Source: Prorocentrum cordatum
Lineage: Eukaryota > Sar > Dinophyceae > Prorocentrales > Prorocentraceae
NCBI GenBank assembly: GCA_963575745.1
Contig: CAUYUJ010006283.1
Span: 25,001 to 54,787 of the forward strand
Direction of reading: 5' to 3'
DNA: 29,787 nt
The notes under the pieces were generated by a model, which saw only the letters and a list, made by a program, of their open reading frames with translations, was not told where the DNA came from and made no database searches. Made by a program: the position numbers and the translations under genes. How positions within the stretch are numbered: the stretch's first letter is position 1; each line of letters starts with the position of its first letter. Positions 1-9,357 of this stretch are shown one piece after another.

Positions 1-1620
1 GTGCAGCTCCTACGCCAGCACAGCCAGCGTCAACACCCACGCCTGCACCCATGCCGCTACCCACGCCAGAGTTGCAGCCAGTACCGACGCCAGCTCCGAC
101 GTCTCCGTCGAGGCCAGTACTAACGACAGTTCCTACGACACCACTGCCAGCGGTAGCACCCACGCCTGCGCCTACGCCGATACCCACGCCAGAGTTGCAA
201 CCAGCCTCGACGCCAGCGCAGACGTCTGCATCGAGGCCAGTACCGACGACAGCTCCTACGCCAACACCACCAGCGTCAACACCCACGCCTGCGCCTGCGC
301 CGGTACCCGCGCCAGAGCTGCAGCCAGCTCCGACGCCAGCTCCGACGTCTGCATTCATCTTCGACGGTGATGGGGACGGTTACGACGACGATGGTGACGT
401 TCACTGGTTGCCTGTGGCTGCGTCGTCGTCGACATCGAGGCCAGCACCGCCTGCGCCTACGCCGGTACCCACGTCAGAGTTGCAGCCAGCATCGACGCCA
501 GGTTCGACGTCTGCATCGAGGCCAGTACCGACGACAGCTCCTACGCCAGCACCGCCAGCGTCTGCACCCACACCTGCGCCGGTACCCATACCAGAGCTGC
601 AGCCAGCTCCGACGCCAGCTCCGACGTCCGCATCGAGGCCAGCACCGACGACAGCTACTACACCAGCACCGCCAGCGGCAGCACCCACGCATGCGCCCAC
701 GCCGGTACCCACGCCAGAGTTGCAGTCAGCATCGACGCCAGCTCCGACGTCTGCATCGAGGCCAGCACCGACAACAGTTCCTACGCCAGCACCGCCAGCG
801 TCAGCACCCACGCCTGCGCCTACGCCGGTAACCACGCCAGAGTTGCAGCCAGCATCGACGCCAGCTCCGACGTCTGCATCGAGGCCAGCACTGACGACAG
901 CTCCTACGCCAGCACCGTCAGCGTCAGCACCCTCGCCTACGCCGCTACCCACGCCAGAGTTGCAGCCAGCATCGACGCCAGCTCCGACGTCTGCATCGAG
1001 GCCAGCACCGACGACACCTACTACGCCAGCACCGCCAGAGTCAGCACCCACGCCTGTGCCTACGCCGGTACCCACGTCAGAGTTGCAGCCAGCATCGACG
1101 CCAGCTCCGGCGTCTGCATCGAGACCAGCACCGACGACAGCTCATACGACAACACCGCCAGCGTCAGCCCCTACGCCTGCGTCCACGCCGGTACCCACGC
1201 CAGAGATGCAGCCAGTGTCGACGTCAGCTCCGACGTCAGCATCGAGGCCAGCACCGACGACAGCTCCTACGCCAGCACCGTCAGCGTCAACACCCACGCC
1301 TGCGCCCACGCCGCTACCCACGCCAGAGTTGCAGCCAGCATTGACGCCACCCCCGACGTCTCCATCGAGGCCAGTCCTGACGACAGTCCCTACGACACCA
1401 CTGCCAGCGTCAGCACCCACGCCTGCGCCTACGTCGATACCCACGCCAGAGTTGCAACCAGCCTCGACGCCAGCGCCGACGTTTGCATCGAGGCCAGTAT
1501 CGACGACAGCTCCTACGCCAGCACCACCAGCGTCAGCACCCGCGACTGCGCCTACGCTGGTACCCTCACCAGAGTTGCAGCCAGCATCGACGCCAGCTCC
1601 GAATCCTCCATCGACGCTCA
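1..1620 (+). repeat. 123-bp coding minisatellite, 13 units
   Basis: The GAG-TTG-CAG landmark recurs at 69, 192, 315, 477, 594, 717, 840, 957, 1080, 1203, 1326, 1449 and 1572. Most units are 123 bp (41 codons) and two are 117 bp. One interval is 162 bp because unrelated sequence sits at about 346-437. A partial unit reaches the left edge. All length changes are multiples of three, so one frame stays open through every unit. It encodes Pro/Thr/Ala/Ser-rich peptide with the recurring words PTPELQPAS and SASRPAPTT. Antisense frames are also open simply because the unit contains no stop, so coding strand cannot be proven from openness alone. Confidence 0.93.
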
Positions 1621-2243
1621 CAGCGACGGCAACAGCGACCACAGTGGGCCCAGTTGTACCAAAACACCTGGGGGCCCAGTTGTACCAAAACACCTGGGGG
1701 CAGGCAGCATCGACAGTTACGGCGATCGCACCGACACCATCACGGCCTATGGCTCCTTCACCGGCATCGTCAGCATCAGCACCTACGCCTGTCCCGAGAG
1801 TAAGGAACACTGTTGGCATTCGGACGCGCGCTCAAGCGGTGCCCTTGGCCTCTGGACGAGAGTACAAGCGGCGGAGCCCGTTCACCCTGACCATGCCTGC
1901 AGTCACGTCCTGCGTCTCCTGCTGCGCCATCTGTCTTGCAGCCGTGCTTCGGCGGCCGCGACGCCCTAACTGGAAAACCGTTCAGAACGCAGAGCAGACT
2001 GGCGACCAGTCCCACAGACTGTACCCTGACGTTGCGTTTCAGACTCGGGCAGAGCAAGAGGATCCTGGACATCTCACCTTTCCTCCCTCCGTCCCCCACG
2101 GCACAGGAGTGAGGAGGTTTTTCGAGGCAGTTTTGCCGATGTTTATGGACCCCCCCCGGCGCAGCGTCGACCATGCCTTGCCTCCACTTTTGGCCCGACG
2201 GCGGCTTCAGCCCCGTCCAAGCCAATCTGCTGCGACGCCATGA
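3..2243 (+). CDS. Pro/Thr-rich repeat ORF, partial at left edge; probable broken N-terminal extension of LINE copy 1 polyprotein
   Basis: The frame is open from the window edge; the first ATG is at 51, but the repeat continues upstream, so the true start probably lies outside. Residues up to about 520 are the 41-residue Pro/Thr/Ala repeat, a mucin-like, probably disordered region. One unit is interrupted by an Asp/Gly-rich stretch (DGDGDGYDDDGD) resembling a calcium-binding loop. After 1620 the sequence is non-repetitive and holds a Cys cluster (TSCVSCCAICL). From about 2085 the peptide PPSVPHGTGVRRFF matches PPLVPYGTGVRRIF of LINE copy 2 in the same frame. Copy 1 then lacks one base near 2120-2128 relative to copy 2, so the last 40 or so codons are out of frame and end at the TGA overlapping the ATG at 2240. 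I infer a former continuous polyprotein. A separate host gene fused to a truncated LINE is the alternative. Confidence 0.5.
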   Translation, partial: AAPTPAQPASTPTPAPMPLPTPELQPVPTPAPTSPSRPVLTTVPTTPLPAVAPTPAPTPIPTPELQPASTPAQTSASRPVPTTAPTPTPPASTPTPAPAPVPAPELQPAPTPAPTSAFIFDGDGDGYDDDGDVHWLPVAASSSTSRPAPPAPTPVPTSELQPASTPGSTSASRPVPTTAPTPAPPASAPTPAPVPIPELQPAPTPAPTSASRPAPTTATTPAPPAAAPTHAPTPVPTPELQSASTPAPTSASRPAPTTVPTPAPPASAPTPAPTPVTTPELQPASTPAPTSASRPALTTAPTPAPSASAPSPTPLPTPELQPASTPAPTSASRPAPTTPTTPAPPESAPTPVPTPVPTSELQPASTPAPASASRPAPTTAHTTTPPASAPTPASTPVPTPEMQPVSTSAPTSASRPAPTTAPTPAPSASTPTPAPTPLPTPELQPALTPPPTSPSRPVLTTVPTTPLPASAPTPAPTSIPTPELQPASTPAPTFASRPVSTTAPTPAPPASAPATAPTLVPSPELQPASTPAPNPPSTLTATATATTVGPVVPKHLGAQLYQNTWGQAASTVTAIAPTPSRPMAPSPASSASAPTPVPRVRNTVGIRTRAQAVPLASGREYKRRSPFTLTMPAVTSCVSCCAICLAAVLRRPRRPNWKTVQNAEQTGDQSHRLYPDVAFQTRAEQEDPGHLTFPPSVPHGTGVRRFFEAVLPMFMDPPRRSVDHALPPLLARRRLQPRPSQSAATP
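1646..1697 (+). repeat. 26-bp perfect tandem duplication
   Basis: Two abutting copies of a 26-bp unit starting GGGCCCAGTTGTACC occupy 1646-1671 and 1672-1697. Because 26 is not a multiple of three, the two copies are read in different frames (VVPKHLG, then QLYQNTWG) within the open ORF. This looks like a recent slippage event in a region under weak protein constraint. Confidence 0.9.
2197..2217 (+). repeat. TTCA hairpin 1 (copy 1)
   Basis: Stem GACGG with CCGTC, unpaired C at 2202, apical GGC/GCC, TTCA loop at 2206-2209. It lies just before the ATG of the endonuclease block; the counterpart in copy 2 is at 19344. Confidence 0.75.
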
Positions 2244-5200
2244 GCTCCCCCTGTGGCCAAGCCTCCTACCTGGGTGACGGCCAGGCCGCCCTCCACCGTG
2301 CGGGGCGTGCTAACTCCAGCTCCACCGACGGAGATGGGCCAGGTCGCTCCATCCACCTCGTCAGCCTCAACATCACGAGTCTTCCAGCGAACTGGCCAAC
2401 CATTACCGCCCTAGGTGTCGACCACAACGCCGCAGTCATAGCGCTGCAGGAGACCCGTCATGCCAAGCCTACCAGGCAAGCCATCGCCACCAACGCCGCC
2501 AATCCACACCACGGAGGATACCAGGCCAGTCTGGGACCTGACCTGGACCTGGCGCGTGCCCAGCGCAAAGCTGCTCACGGTGGCACGGACCACACGGTCG
2601 AGGGCAACACCGGCGCCTCGGGCGGGGTTGCCATCCTCTCTAAGGACGCCATCGTCGACTCCACCGTCGACGACATTGCGACCTGTATCGCCACCCTCAA
2701 GGCCAAGAAACGATGGCACGAGGCCTTCCTCCCGCTCTGCACCCAGCACCGCCGCAGGCGGCGACGAAACAACCACGGTCCCGCTGGGATCTACATTGCG
2801 AGCCTCTACGGGGTCGCTGGAGGGGACAGCACCGATATATTTCGGCTTGCTGATTGCGCCGCCGCGAGGGTCGGCTCAGCCCCGTATTTCATTTGTATGG
2901 ACGCCAACACGAACATCGACGACAATCCACACCTGCTGCACATGATGCAGCACGGATGGTCCAACGTCGCTGAAGGCACACCAGACCACACCATGCACAC
3001 ATATGGCAATATCCCTGACTGGGACCGCGTCACCAAGTGCCCCCGCACTTCGCGCATCGACTATGTCATCGCCAACCAAGCTGCGCGATCCCTTGTCACC
3101 GACTTCTGCTATCTGCGTGACTTGCCAGCGAAGTCCCATGTTGGCCTGCAGGTCACACTCGACCTAAGCCGCCTCGATCACACGGCCCCACGCCTTTTGG
3201 CCCCCACGCCATACCCTCCAAACGACGGAGCTCATGAGGACCACGAACTCCAGGCACTAGGGACCCACATCGCCGGACGATACCACGACCGCATGGAGCA
3301 GGCTGACGCACGCGACGATGTGGAACGCATGTTCGCCCTGGCAAACGAGGCCAGCCATGAGTGCCATCTCACCCGGCTGCGGGACCTGCCGCCCCCACCG
3401 CCAGACCACCCAAAAAAGAAGGCCCCTACCATGCACGGGCTCACACCCACGTTCGAGGAGCGGCCCGCCGTCCCCCGCGCCTTTCCCACCTATGGAGCTT
3501 CCACGATTCACATGAACCGCCTTCGCAAGCTCCATCGGCAACTTTGCGAGCTTCGCTTCATCGGACTGCACCATCATATAGACTGCCGTGCTATCCCGCC
3601 GCACCTGGCGCAACGCATCGACTGCACGTGGGCCGCGGCCCGCCTTCTCTGCCACAAGCTGCGCCCCACGGCCCTCCTGGCTTTTCCTGACGCCTGGACC
3701 CCCGACGTGCCAGCGCCACGCGGAGAGCAGCTCGATCGTCTGATCCAAAATCTAGACTCGGAGCTGGCGCGACGTGCAAACCGAGCCAAAGCTGAACGCA
3801 TCAAGATCTGGTCTGAGGGCGTCCGCGAGCCAAGCGGGCGAAAGGCGGCCATATACGCACGGGCTGCCGACTGCTCGCCCACGGCGTATCTCCGCACGCC
3901 TACCACTCCCGACGATGCACAGCTCCACTGCGACATCACCGCCTTCAACCCTGACCAAGCTAGCACGGACGACAGTGACGCCGACACCGACGCCGGCGGC
4001 TTCAGCCCCGGCGACGGTAGCTCGCCCGACACGGACAACGACGACGGCCCCATTCGTGGCCCACTACCAGCCCAGGTTCCCGACGCCCTCCCCGCCAACG
4101 CTATCGTTGCCAACACCAAAGACATGCTCAAGCTCATGGTCGACACCTGGGAGCCCATCCTGGGCACGTACCGCGCTCGCGCGGGCCATGACGCCGAAGC
4201 TATGCCGACGTGGGCGGACTTCTACGACGAATACCGCCAAGAGCTGCCTACGCCATCACCAGCAGCCCCCTTCCACCTTACCGACGACCAACTCATCCAC
4301 TTCATTCGCACCCGTTCACCGCGCCGCGCGGGGGGACTCGACGGCTGGACGACCAAGGAGGCAAAGGAGTTACCCGACGACATCCTTCGCCTCTTCGCCA
4401 GCGTCTTACGTGCTATGCAACGCACTGGCACCATCCCCGAGCCCCTCCTGCACGTGCCAAACCCGTGCCTCCGAAAAGGCCGAGGGGAACTCCCGACGGA
4501 CCAACGGCTTCTCTCGGTTCTTTCCGTGTGGATGTATGCGTGGGAGGCGCCGGCCTACCGTAGCCTCACGACCTGGCGGCAAGGATGGACCCATGCCACG
4601 AGCTTCGGCGCCGTTCCCAAAGCCACCATTGGGGATGTCAGCACTTCTCTCGCCCTGCGCATCGAACACGCCAGGACTTTACTCCTCCCCTTAGCTGGAG
4701 CAGCCCTTGACCGACAGAAGTGCTTCGACTACCTCATCACGGACATCTGTCTAAACCTTGCGCTGCACGCGGGGTGCCCACAAGACATCGTTACTGTCCG
4801 CCGAAACTTCTACAGACACCACAAACGCTACATCCGCATGAACGGAGCGTACTCCAGGGACCTGGCCAGGACAAACGGTCACCTCCAGGGCAGCTCGTGG
4901 TCCCTGGATGACATCAAGCTGCTCATGTGCGTGTGGACAAAGAGGCAGCACCGATACGTTCCTCGATCACTCAGCACTACCTTCGTTGACGACAGCAACT
5001 CCACTACCCACACCGCTCCTGACCTGCAGAAATCTCTCGACGAAGCCGCCAAGTTTGACCGATTCTCCGGTCAACGCATTCACCCTGGTAAAGTGGCAGG
5101 GTGGGCGCTCACCGATGAGCTGCACGCCGCCGTCACCCAGCTCACACTGGCGGACCGCCCCCTCCGAGTGGTCGATTCCTTCAAGCTCGTCGGGAGTTAC

Positions 5201-7906
5201 ATCAACGCCGAGGCAGCGCCGGCTCCAGCCGCGCTTAACCTCACGGCCACCGCAGACGCCCGTGTGCGGAGGGCGACTATCCGCCTGCCGCGCATTGGCA
5301 AGCTCCCGTCGCCGATGCTTATCAAGGCGCGGCACGCCCGATCCCTGGCCGCCAGCGTCTGCACCACGGGCACCGACATCCAAGCACCATCAGGCCCAGC
5401 CAAGACTGCCTACAACCACGCCCTCAAGGCGGCTATCCGCCCCAAGGGGAACAAGTGGGTCGAGTTCTGGACTCTCATGGCCGTGTGCGTGCCGGGACAC
5501 GCCCTTGAGATCGACGCCATCACGCAGCGTGAAGCATTCCTGTGCCTGCGGCGTCAGGTTAACCGCGACGTCACACTCTGCGGGCTCGCCAGAGACCTCC
5601 AACACCACGTCCAGACCCTGTTTGGTGGAGGACCCGTCGGGCGACTCGTCCAGTCGCTCCAGCAGCTCCGATGGACCTGGCCCACATTTGGCATCATGTA
5701 CGATGACTGGGGCTGCCCGATCAGCTGGCTGAATCTACCCCAAAACGCCTTCCTGCACATGCTGCGGGCCTCACAACGCAGGGCATTTCTGCGGAAGATC
5801 AAGCCACGGCGACACGACCTTGGCTACCTCGCCTCGGTCAGACAGGGCCTTGACCTCTTCGCCAGCACGTGGCTCGCGCGAACCAAAGGAGCAGCCAAAT
5901 GCACTGCCTGGCAGCTGGCGCTCCTCCTGAACTACCTGTCGGGCGGGGACCACACCCAACAGCGACGATCCCGATCCAACGCGTCGGCAGACCCCAGCCC
6001 CATGTGCCGCTACTGCGACGAGGAAGAGGAAACTCAGGAGCACACTGTCCGCGACTGTAAGTGCTGGGCCCGAGAAAGAGTTCCTCTCACCACCCTCATC
6101 AGTGACGACCAGTGGGCCCGTCTTCCGCCGCACACAAGACACTGCGGGCTCTTCGACGAAGACCCAGCCCTCCTCGACCTGCAGGCCGACCTCGCGAGGG
6201 ACCCGCTGCCACAGCCCATCCCGCGGCCCCCCCCTGAGGGTGATCCTGCGGCTTCAGCCCAGGACACCTACACCACCTACCTTGACACCGACACTGGATG
6301 GACATGGGTCTATGCTGCCACGGACGGTGCGTGCACCAACCAAGCCATCCCACTCCTAGCACGAGCGGGCTACGGCGTCTACTACGGCATCGACCACCGC
6401 ATGAACTACAGTGCACGCGTTCACGGCCTAACGCAGAACGCCCAGGTTGCGGAGACCCTTGCCATCGTCCACCTTACGGCGCGTGCCGAACGGCCCGTGC
6501 ACGTCTTCGTGGACAACCAGGCGGTGGTCGATGGGTTCCAAAGCATCATCGACGGACAACCAGCGCCGCAGGGCACGCACGCTGAGCTCTGGGCAATGAT
6601 TCACCGATGTGTCATGGCCAAGCCCGACATGTTTCGCGTCGAAAAAGTCGCCAGCCACCTGGGAGACCTGGGCATCGACCTTGGGCTCATCGGGCCCATC
6701 GCGGAAGAGTTCAACCGTCAGGCCGACGCCCTTGCCACAGCGGCGGCACGCACGCACAACCTCCCCGACGACATCGTTGAAGCTGCCAAAACACGACATC
6801 GCCAAGCGACCGTGCTTCACGGGGTCGCTGTCGCCATCTACGAGCGCAGACACCGTACTCTGCCGCTCCCACACCGCAGGGCTGGGTTTACAGCGGCTGA
6901 ACTCAGCAAAATGGAACCGAACCCCCTGCTGTCGGACCAGGCACCACCCGCGGCTGGACCAGACATCCCGCAGAACCCGGACGAGCTCTGGGCCGAGGCC
7001 CAACGGGCGATGTACGACGAACAGGAGGACGACCCGTTCGGCTTCGGCGGGGGACTAGACTTCCTGGACGACGGGCCAGCCAGCGCCAACCTTGCCCCGT
7101 CGGGCATCCGCACGACGCCCACCTCGACTCCGCCACCGAGAGCGGCACCGCACCCACATGATGACGTCGCTCACCTCCAAGACGCCGACGAGGACTTTTA
7201 TGATCCCCTCGGATTGGGTGGCAGCATGGACGACGTCCCGCCGACACCCCACGCTGCCGACGATGCCGCTTCATCGAGTCGCCACCCGGTCACGCGGCCG
7301 ACCTCTGAGCCCTCGCACGGCATCATGATTGGTCCCTCCGTGCCACCAACCCCGTCCCCCCACCAGCGCCAGCCCGCGGGGGCGGCTTCAGCCCCCCCGC
7401 AGGGCACTGAGCCAGTCAGGCCGTCGCGCCCCGTCCACGCTCCTACTGTTGCAGGCTGCGAGGCTGCGGCTCCTCCGTCCTCATGGGGCGTGGCCCCAGC
7501 GGCTTCAGCCCTGGGACCGCGCGACGCCCTCCAGTCGCCTCGCCACGGCGACGGCCGCCAGCGCACGGACCGCCGCACCGCGCTTGTCCACCACCTGGCC
7601 AGGCGCACCGATGACCTCGTCCCCGCCGCGAGGCCCGCGGCCGCGGGCACAGAGCAGCCGCCCCGCACCGACCGCGAAGCCGAGCTGTCCCAGTCTACGG
7701 CCGCTCTCCAGCAGAGGTGCGCAGCTCTCGCCGCCGACCTTGCCGCTGCCCAAGCCCGTCAAGGCCCTTTGCTCCAGCGCCTCCACCGCGCCGGTCGTGC
7801 CTTCGCCGAGCTGCTTACACCCCCGCCCGATGGTGCTGCGCCGCCACTCACCCTCCATGCTATGCTGTCATCGCTCCGCGGCGCTCCGCCTGGAGCCCCG
7901 CGCTAA
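2240..7906 (+). CDS. LINE ORF2, copy 1: AP endonuclease, reverse transcriptase, zinc knuckle, RNase H
   Basis: An open frame of 1,888 codons. Endonuclease/exonuclease/phosphatase domain at about residues 35-310: LNITSL, LQETRH (catalytic Glu), GGVAILSK, FICMDANTN, SRIDYVI and KSHVGLQV. Reverse transcriptase at about 690-1000: AGGLDGW, motif A LDRQKCFDY, motif B LQGSSWSLDD, motif C FVDD (a Y/F-x-DD variant with both Asp present) and motif D HPGKVAGW. A C-x2-C-H-C knuckle lies at about 1256-1276 (CRYC ... EHTVRDC). RNase H at about 1355-1500 keeps the acidic set: ATDGA, AETLAI, VDNQAVVDG and RQADALAT. The tail is Pro/Ala-rich and ends in a heptad-like helix (about 1815-1870). The protein should nick DNA and copy its own RNA by target-primed reverse transcription. 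ATG 2240 is internal in copy 2's longer ORF, so here it is a default start created by the upstream frameshift. No internal stop or frameshift is seen. Confidence 0.93.
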   Translation: MSSPCGQASYLGDGQAALHRAGRANSSSTDGDGPGRSIHLVSLNITSLPANWPTITALGVDHNAAVIALQETRHAKPTRQAIATNAANPHHGGYQASLGPDLDLARAQRKAAHGGTDHTVEGNTGASGGVAILSKDAIVDSTVDDIATCIATLKAKKRWHEAFLPLCTQHRRRRRRNNHGPAGIYIASLYGVAGGDSTDIFRLADCAAARVGSAPYFICMDANTNIDDNPHLLHMMQHGWSNVAEGTPDHTMHTYGNIPDWDRVTKCPRTSRIDYVIANQAARSLVTDFCYLRDLPAKSHVGLQVTLDLSRLDHTAPRLLAPTPYPPNDGAHEDHELQALGTHIAGRYHDRMEQADARDDVERMFALANEASHECHLTRLRDLPPPPPDHPKKKAPTMHGLTPTFEERPAVPRAFPTYGASTIHMNRLRKLHRQLCELRFIGLHHHIDCRAIPPHLAQRIDCTWAAARLLCHKLRPTALLAFPDAWTPDVPAPRGEQLDRLIQNLDSELARRANRAKAERIKIWSEGVREPSGRKAAIYARAADCSPTAYLRTPTTPDDAQLHCDITAFNPDQASTDDSDADTDAGGFSPGDGSSPDTDNDDGPIRGPLPAQVPDALPANAIVANTKDMLKLMVDTWEPILGTYRARAGHDAEAMPTWADFYDEYRQELPTPSPAAPFHLTDDQLIHFIRTRSPRRAGGLDGWTTKEAKELPDDILRLFASVLRAMQRTGTIPEPLLHVPNPCLRKGRGELPTDQRLLSVLSVWMYAWEAPAYRSLTTWRQGWTHATSFGAVPKATIGDVSTSLALRIEHARTLLLPLAGAALDRQKCFDYLITDICLNLALHAGCPQDIVTVRRNFYRHHKRYIRMNGAYSRDLARTNGHLQGSSWSLDDIKLLMCVWTKRQHRYVPRSLSTTFVDDSNSTTHTAPDLQKSLDEAAKFDRFSGQRIHPGKVAGWALTDELHAAVTQLTLADRPLRVVDSFKLVGSYINAEAAPAPAALNLTATADARVRRATIRLPRIGKLPSPMLIKARHARSLAASVCTTGTDIQAPSGPAKTAYNHALKAAIRPKGNKWVEFWTLMAVCVPGHALEIDAITQREAFLCLRRQVNRDVTLCGLARDLQHHVQTLFGGGPVGRLVQSLQQLRWTWPTFGIMYDDWGCPISWLNLPQNAFLHMLRASQRRAFLRKIKPRRHDLGYLASVRQGLDLFASTWLARTKGAAKCTAWQLALLLNYLSGGDHTQQRRSRSNASADPSPMCRYCDEEEETQEHTVRDCKCWARERVPLTTLISDDQWARLPPHTRHCGLFDEDPALLDLQADLARDPLPQPIPRPPPEGDPAASAQDTYTTYLDTDTGWTWVYAATDGACTNQAIPLLARAGYGVYYGIDHRMNYSARVHGLTQNAQVAETLAIVHLTARAERPVHVFVDNQAVVDGFQSIIDGQPAPQGTHAELWAMIHRCVMAKPDMFRVEKVASHLGDLGIDLGLIGPIAEEFNRQADALATAAARTHNLPDDIVEAAKTRHRQATVLHGVAVAIYERRHRTLPLPHRRAGFTAAELSKMEPNPLLSDQAPPAAGPDIPQNPDELWAEAQRAMYDEQEDDPFGFGGGLDFLDDGPASANLAPSGIRTTPTSTPPPRAAPHPHDDVAHLQDADEDFYDPLGLGGSMDDVPPTPHAADDAASSSRHPVTRPTSEPSHGIMIGPSVPPTPSPHQRQPAGAASAPPQGTEPVRPSRPVHAPTVAGCEAAAPPSSWGVAPAASALGPRDALQSPRHGDGRQRTDRRTALVHHLARRTDDLVPAARPAAAGTEQPPRTDREAELSQSTAALQQRCAALAADLAAAQARQGPLLQRLHRAGRAFAELLTPPPDGAAPPLTLHAMLSSLRGAPPGAPR
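3986..4018 (+). repeat. TTCA hairpin 2 (copy 1)
   Basis: Arms ACCGACGCCGG and CCGGCGACGGT pair at 10 of 11 positions; unpaired C at 3997, apical GGC/GCC, TTCA at 4001-4004. Read in the GGFSP frame. The counterpart at 21134 has a compensatory C-G to T-A change. Confidence 0.85.
6239..6268 (+). repeat. TTCA hairpin 3 (copy 1)
   Basis: Arms GGTGATCCTG and CAGGACACC form 9 bp with one bulged A; unpaired C at 6249, apical GGC/GCC, TTCA at 6253-6256. Read as PAASAQ, between the zinc knuckle and RNase H. The counterpart at 23387 has a compensatory T-A to A-T change. Confidence 0.85.
7372..7405 (+). repeat. TTCA hairpin 4 (copy 1)
   Basis: GCCC plus GCGGGGG pairs with CCCCCGC, a bulged A, then GGGC (11 bp); unpaired C at 7383, TTCA at 7387-7390. 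Conserved at 24685. Confidence 0.85.
7488..7522 (+). repeat. TTCA hairpin 5 (copy 1)
   Basis: Arms GCGTGGCCCCAG and CTGGGACCGCGC pair at 11 of 12 positions, counting one G-T (G-U in RNA); unpaired C at 7500, TTCA at 7504-7507. The counterpart at 24801 pairs at all 12 using wobbles. Confidence 0.85.
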
Positions 7907-8692
<786 letters not shown>

Positions 8693-9173
8693 CAGCAGCG
8701 CCGCGCCTCGCAGCGCAGCTGATTGATCCATGCGGGGACGCCGTTCTTCATGCCCACGGGCTCCATGGGTCCGATGGCAGCCGATTTCCGAACTCGACTG
8801 ACCCGAATAAAAGGCTGCTCGGGTTGAGAACCGATTGAATCTGCACGCGCTGAAAGATAGTCTCTTCAAATGTCGCTCTGTGTGCACGTTGCGCACAATT
8901 CCGCAGTGTCAGATTCAACGATTCATCTATAAATGTGGAGTAGAACTTGACATTCCCCATCCAGCGGCTCCTCTGGGGAGAACTTCAACCGTGACACCAC
9001 GCTGGTACATTGTTTTGTTGCACTGGGCTCTACGGGGGCTCAGCGTTTTGCCCCCTCTCGGATCCGAGAGGGGGAAAACGATGCGTAACATCTGATACGC
9101 ATATGGCCTGCAAAACATCACCATGAAGGCGGGGTCGGGGTGGCAGGGCTTACATTATGAGATCGCACCCCAC
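8693..9173. other. Intergenic spacer between the two LINE copies
   Basis: About 480 bp, less GC-rich than the LINEs, with no supportable ORF or RNA gene. It holds an AATAAA-like word near 8805, a short TATAAA near 8929 and one strong hairpin (9045-9079). It ends in the CT run that precedes LINE copy 2. Confidence 0.7.
9045..9079. repeat. 24-bp perfect palindrome with extended arms
   Basis: The core 9051-9074 is a perfect palindrome (CCCCCTCTCGGA and its complement), extended by GTTTT on the left and AAAAC on the right with one unpaired G. It could form a 17-bp hairpin or cruciform. It lies about 100 bp upstream of the CT run before LINE copy 2. Confidence 0.9.
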
Positions 9174-9202
9174 CCCCTCTCTCTCTCTCTCTCTCTTTAT
9201 CT
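9174..9202 (+). repeat. CT microsatellite at the 5' side of LINE copy 2
   Basis: A short CT run ending CTCTTTATCT. The same CTCTTTATCT word appears in the CT tract immediately after the 3' end of copy 2 (25590-25605), so the element has CT repeat on both sides. This may be the target site or its duplication. Confidence 0.8.
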
Positions 9203-9357
9203 AGTCTCGGCTCGAGAGTGCCCTGCACTCAGACCGCAGCCGCGACGCGAAGCGCCCCGCCTCGGAGTCAGACTCCCAGGCCTCGCGAGACCGGAGGGGT
9301 CCCAGCAGGACCCTACTGATTCGCGTCACCTCTCTCCCCACCAGAGCGCCCGCCGCA

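Noticed and set aside
401-1819. Antisense Gly/Val/Ala-rich ORFs across the minisatellite
   Set aside because: They are shadows of a stop-free repeat. The plus-strand frame is preferred because it continues in the correct frame into LINE-homologous sequence.
8920-8940. TATAAA as a promoter for LINE copy 2
   Set aside because: Position relative to any transcript start is unknown, it is over 400 bp from ORF1, and TATA boxes are not a reliable signal in the suspected host group.
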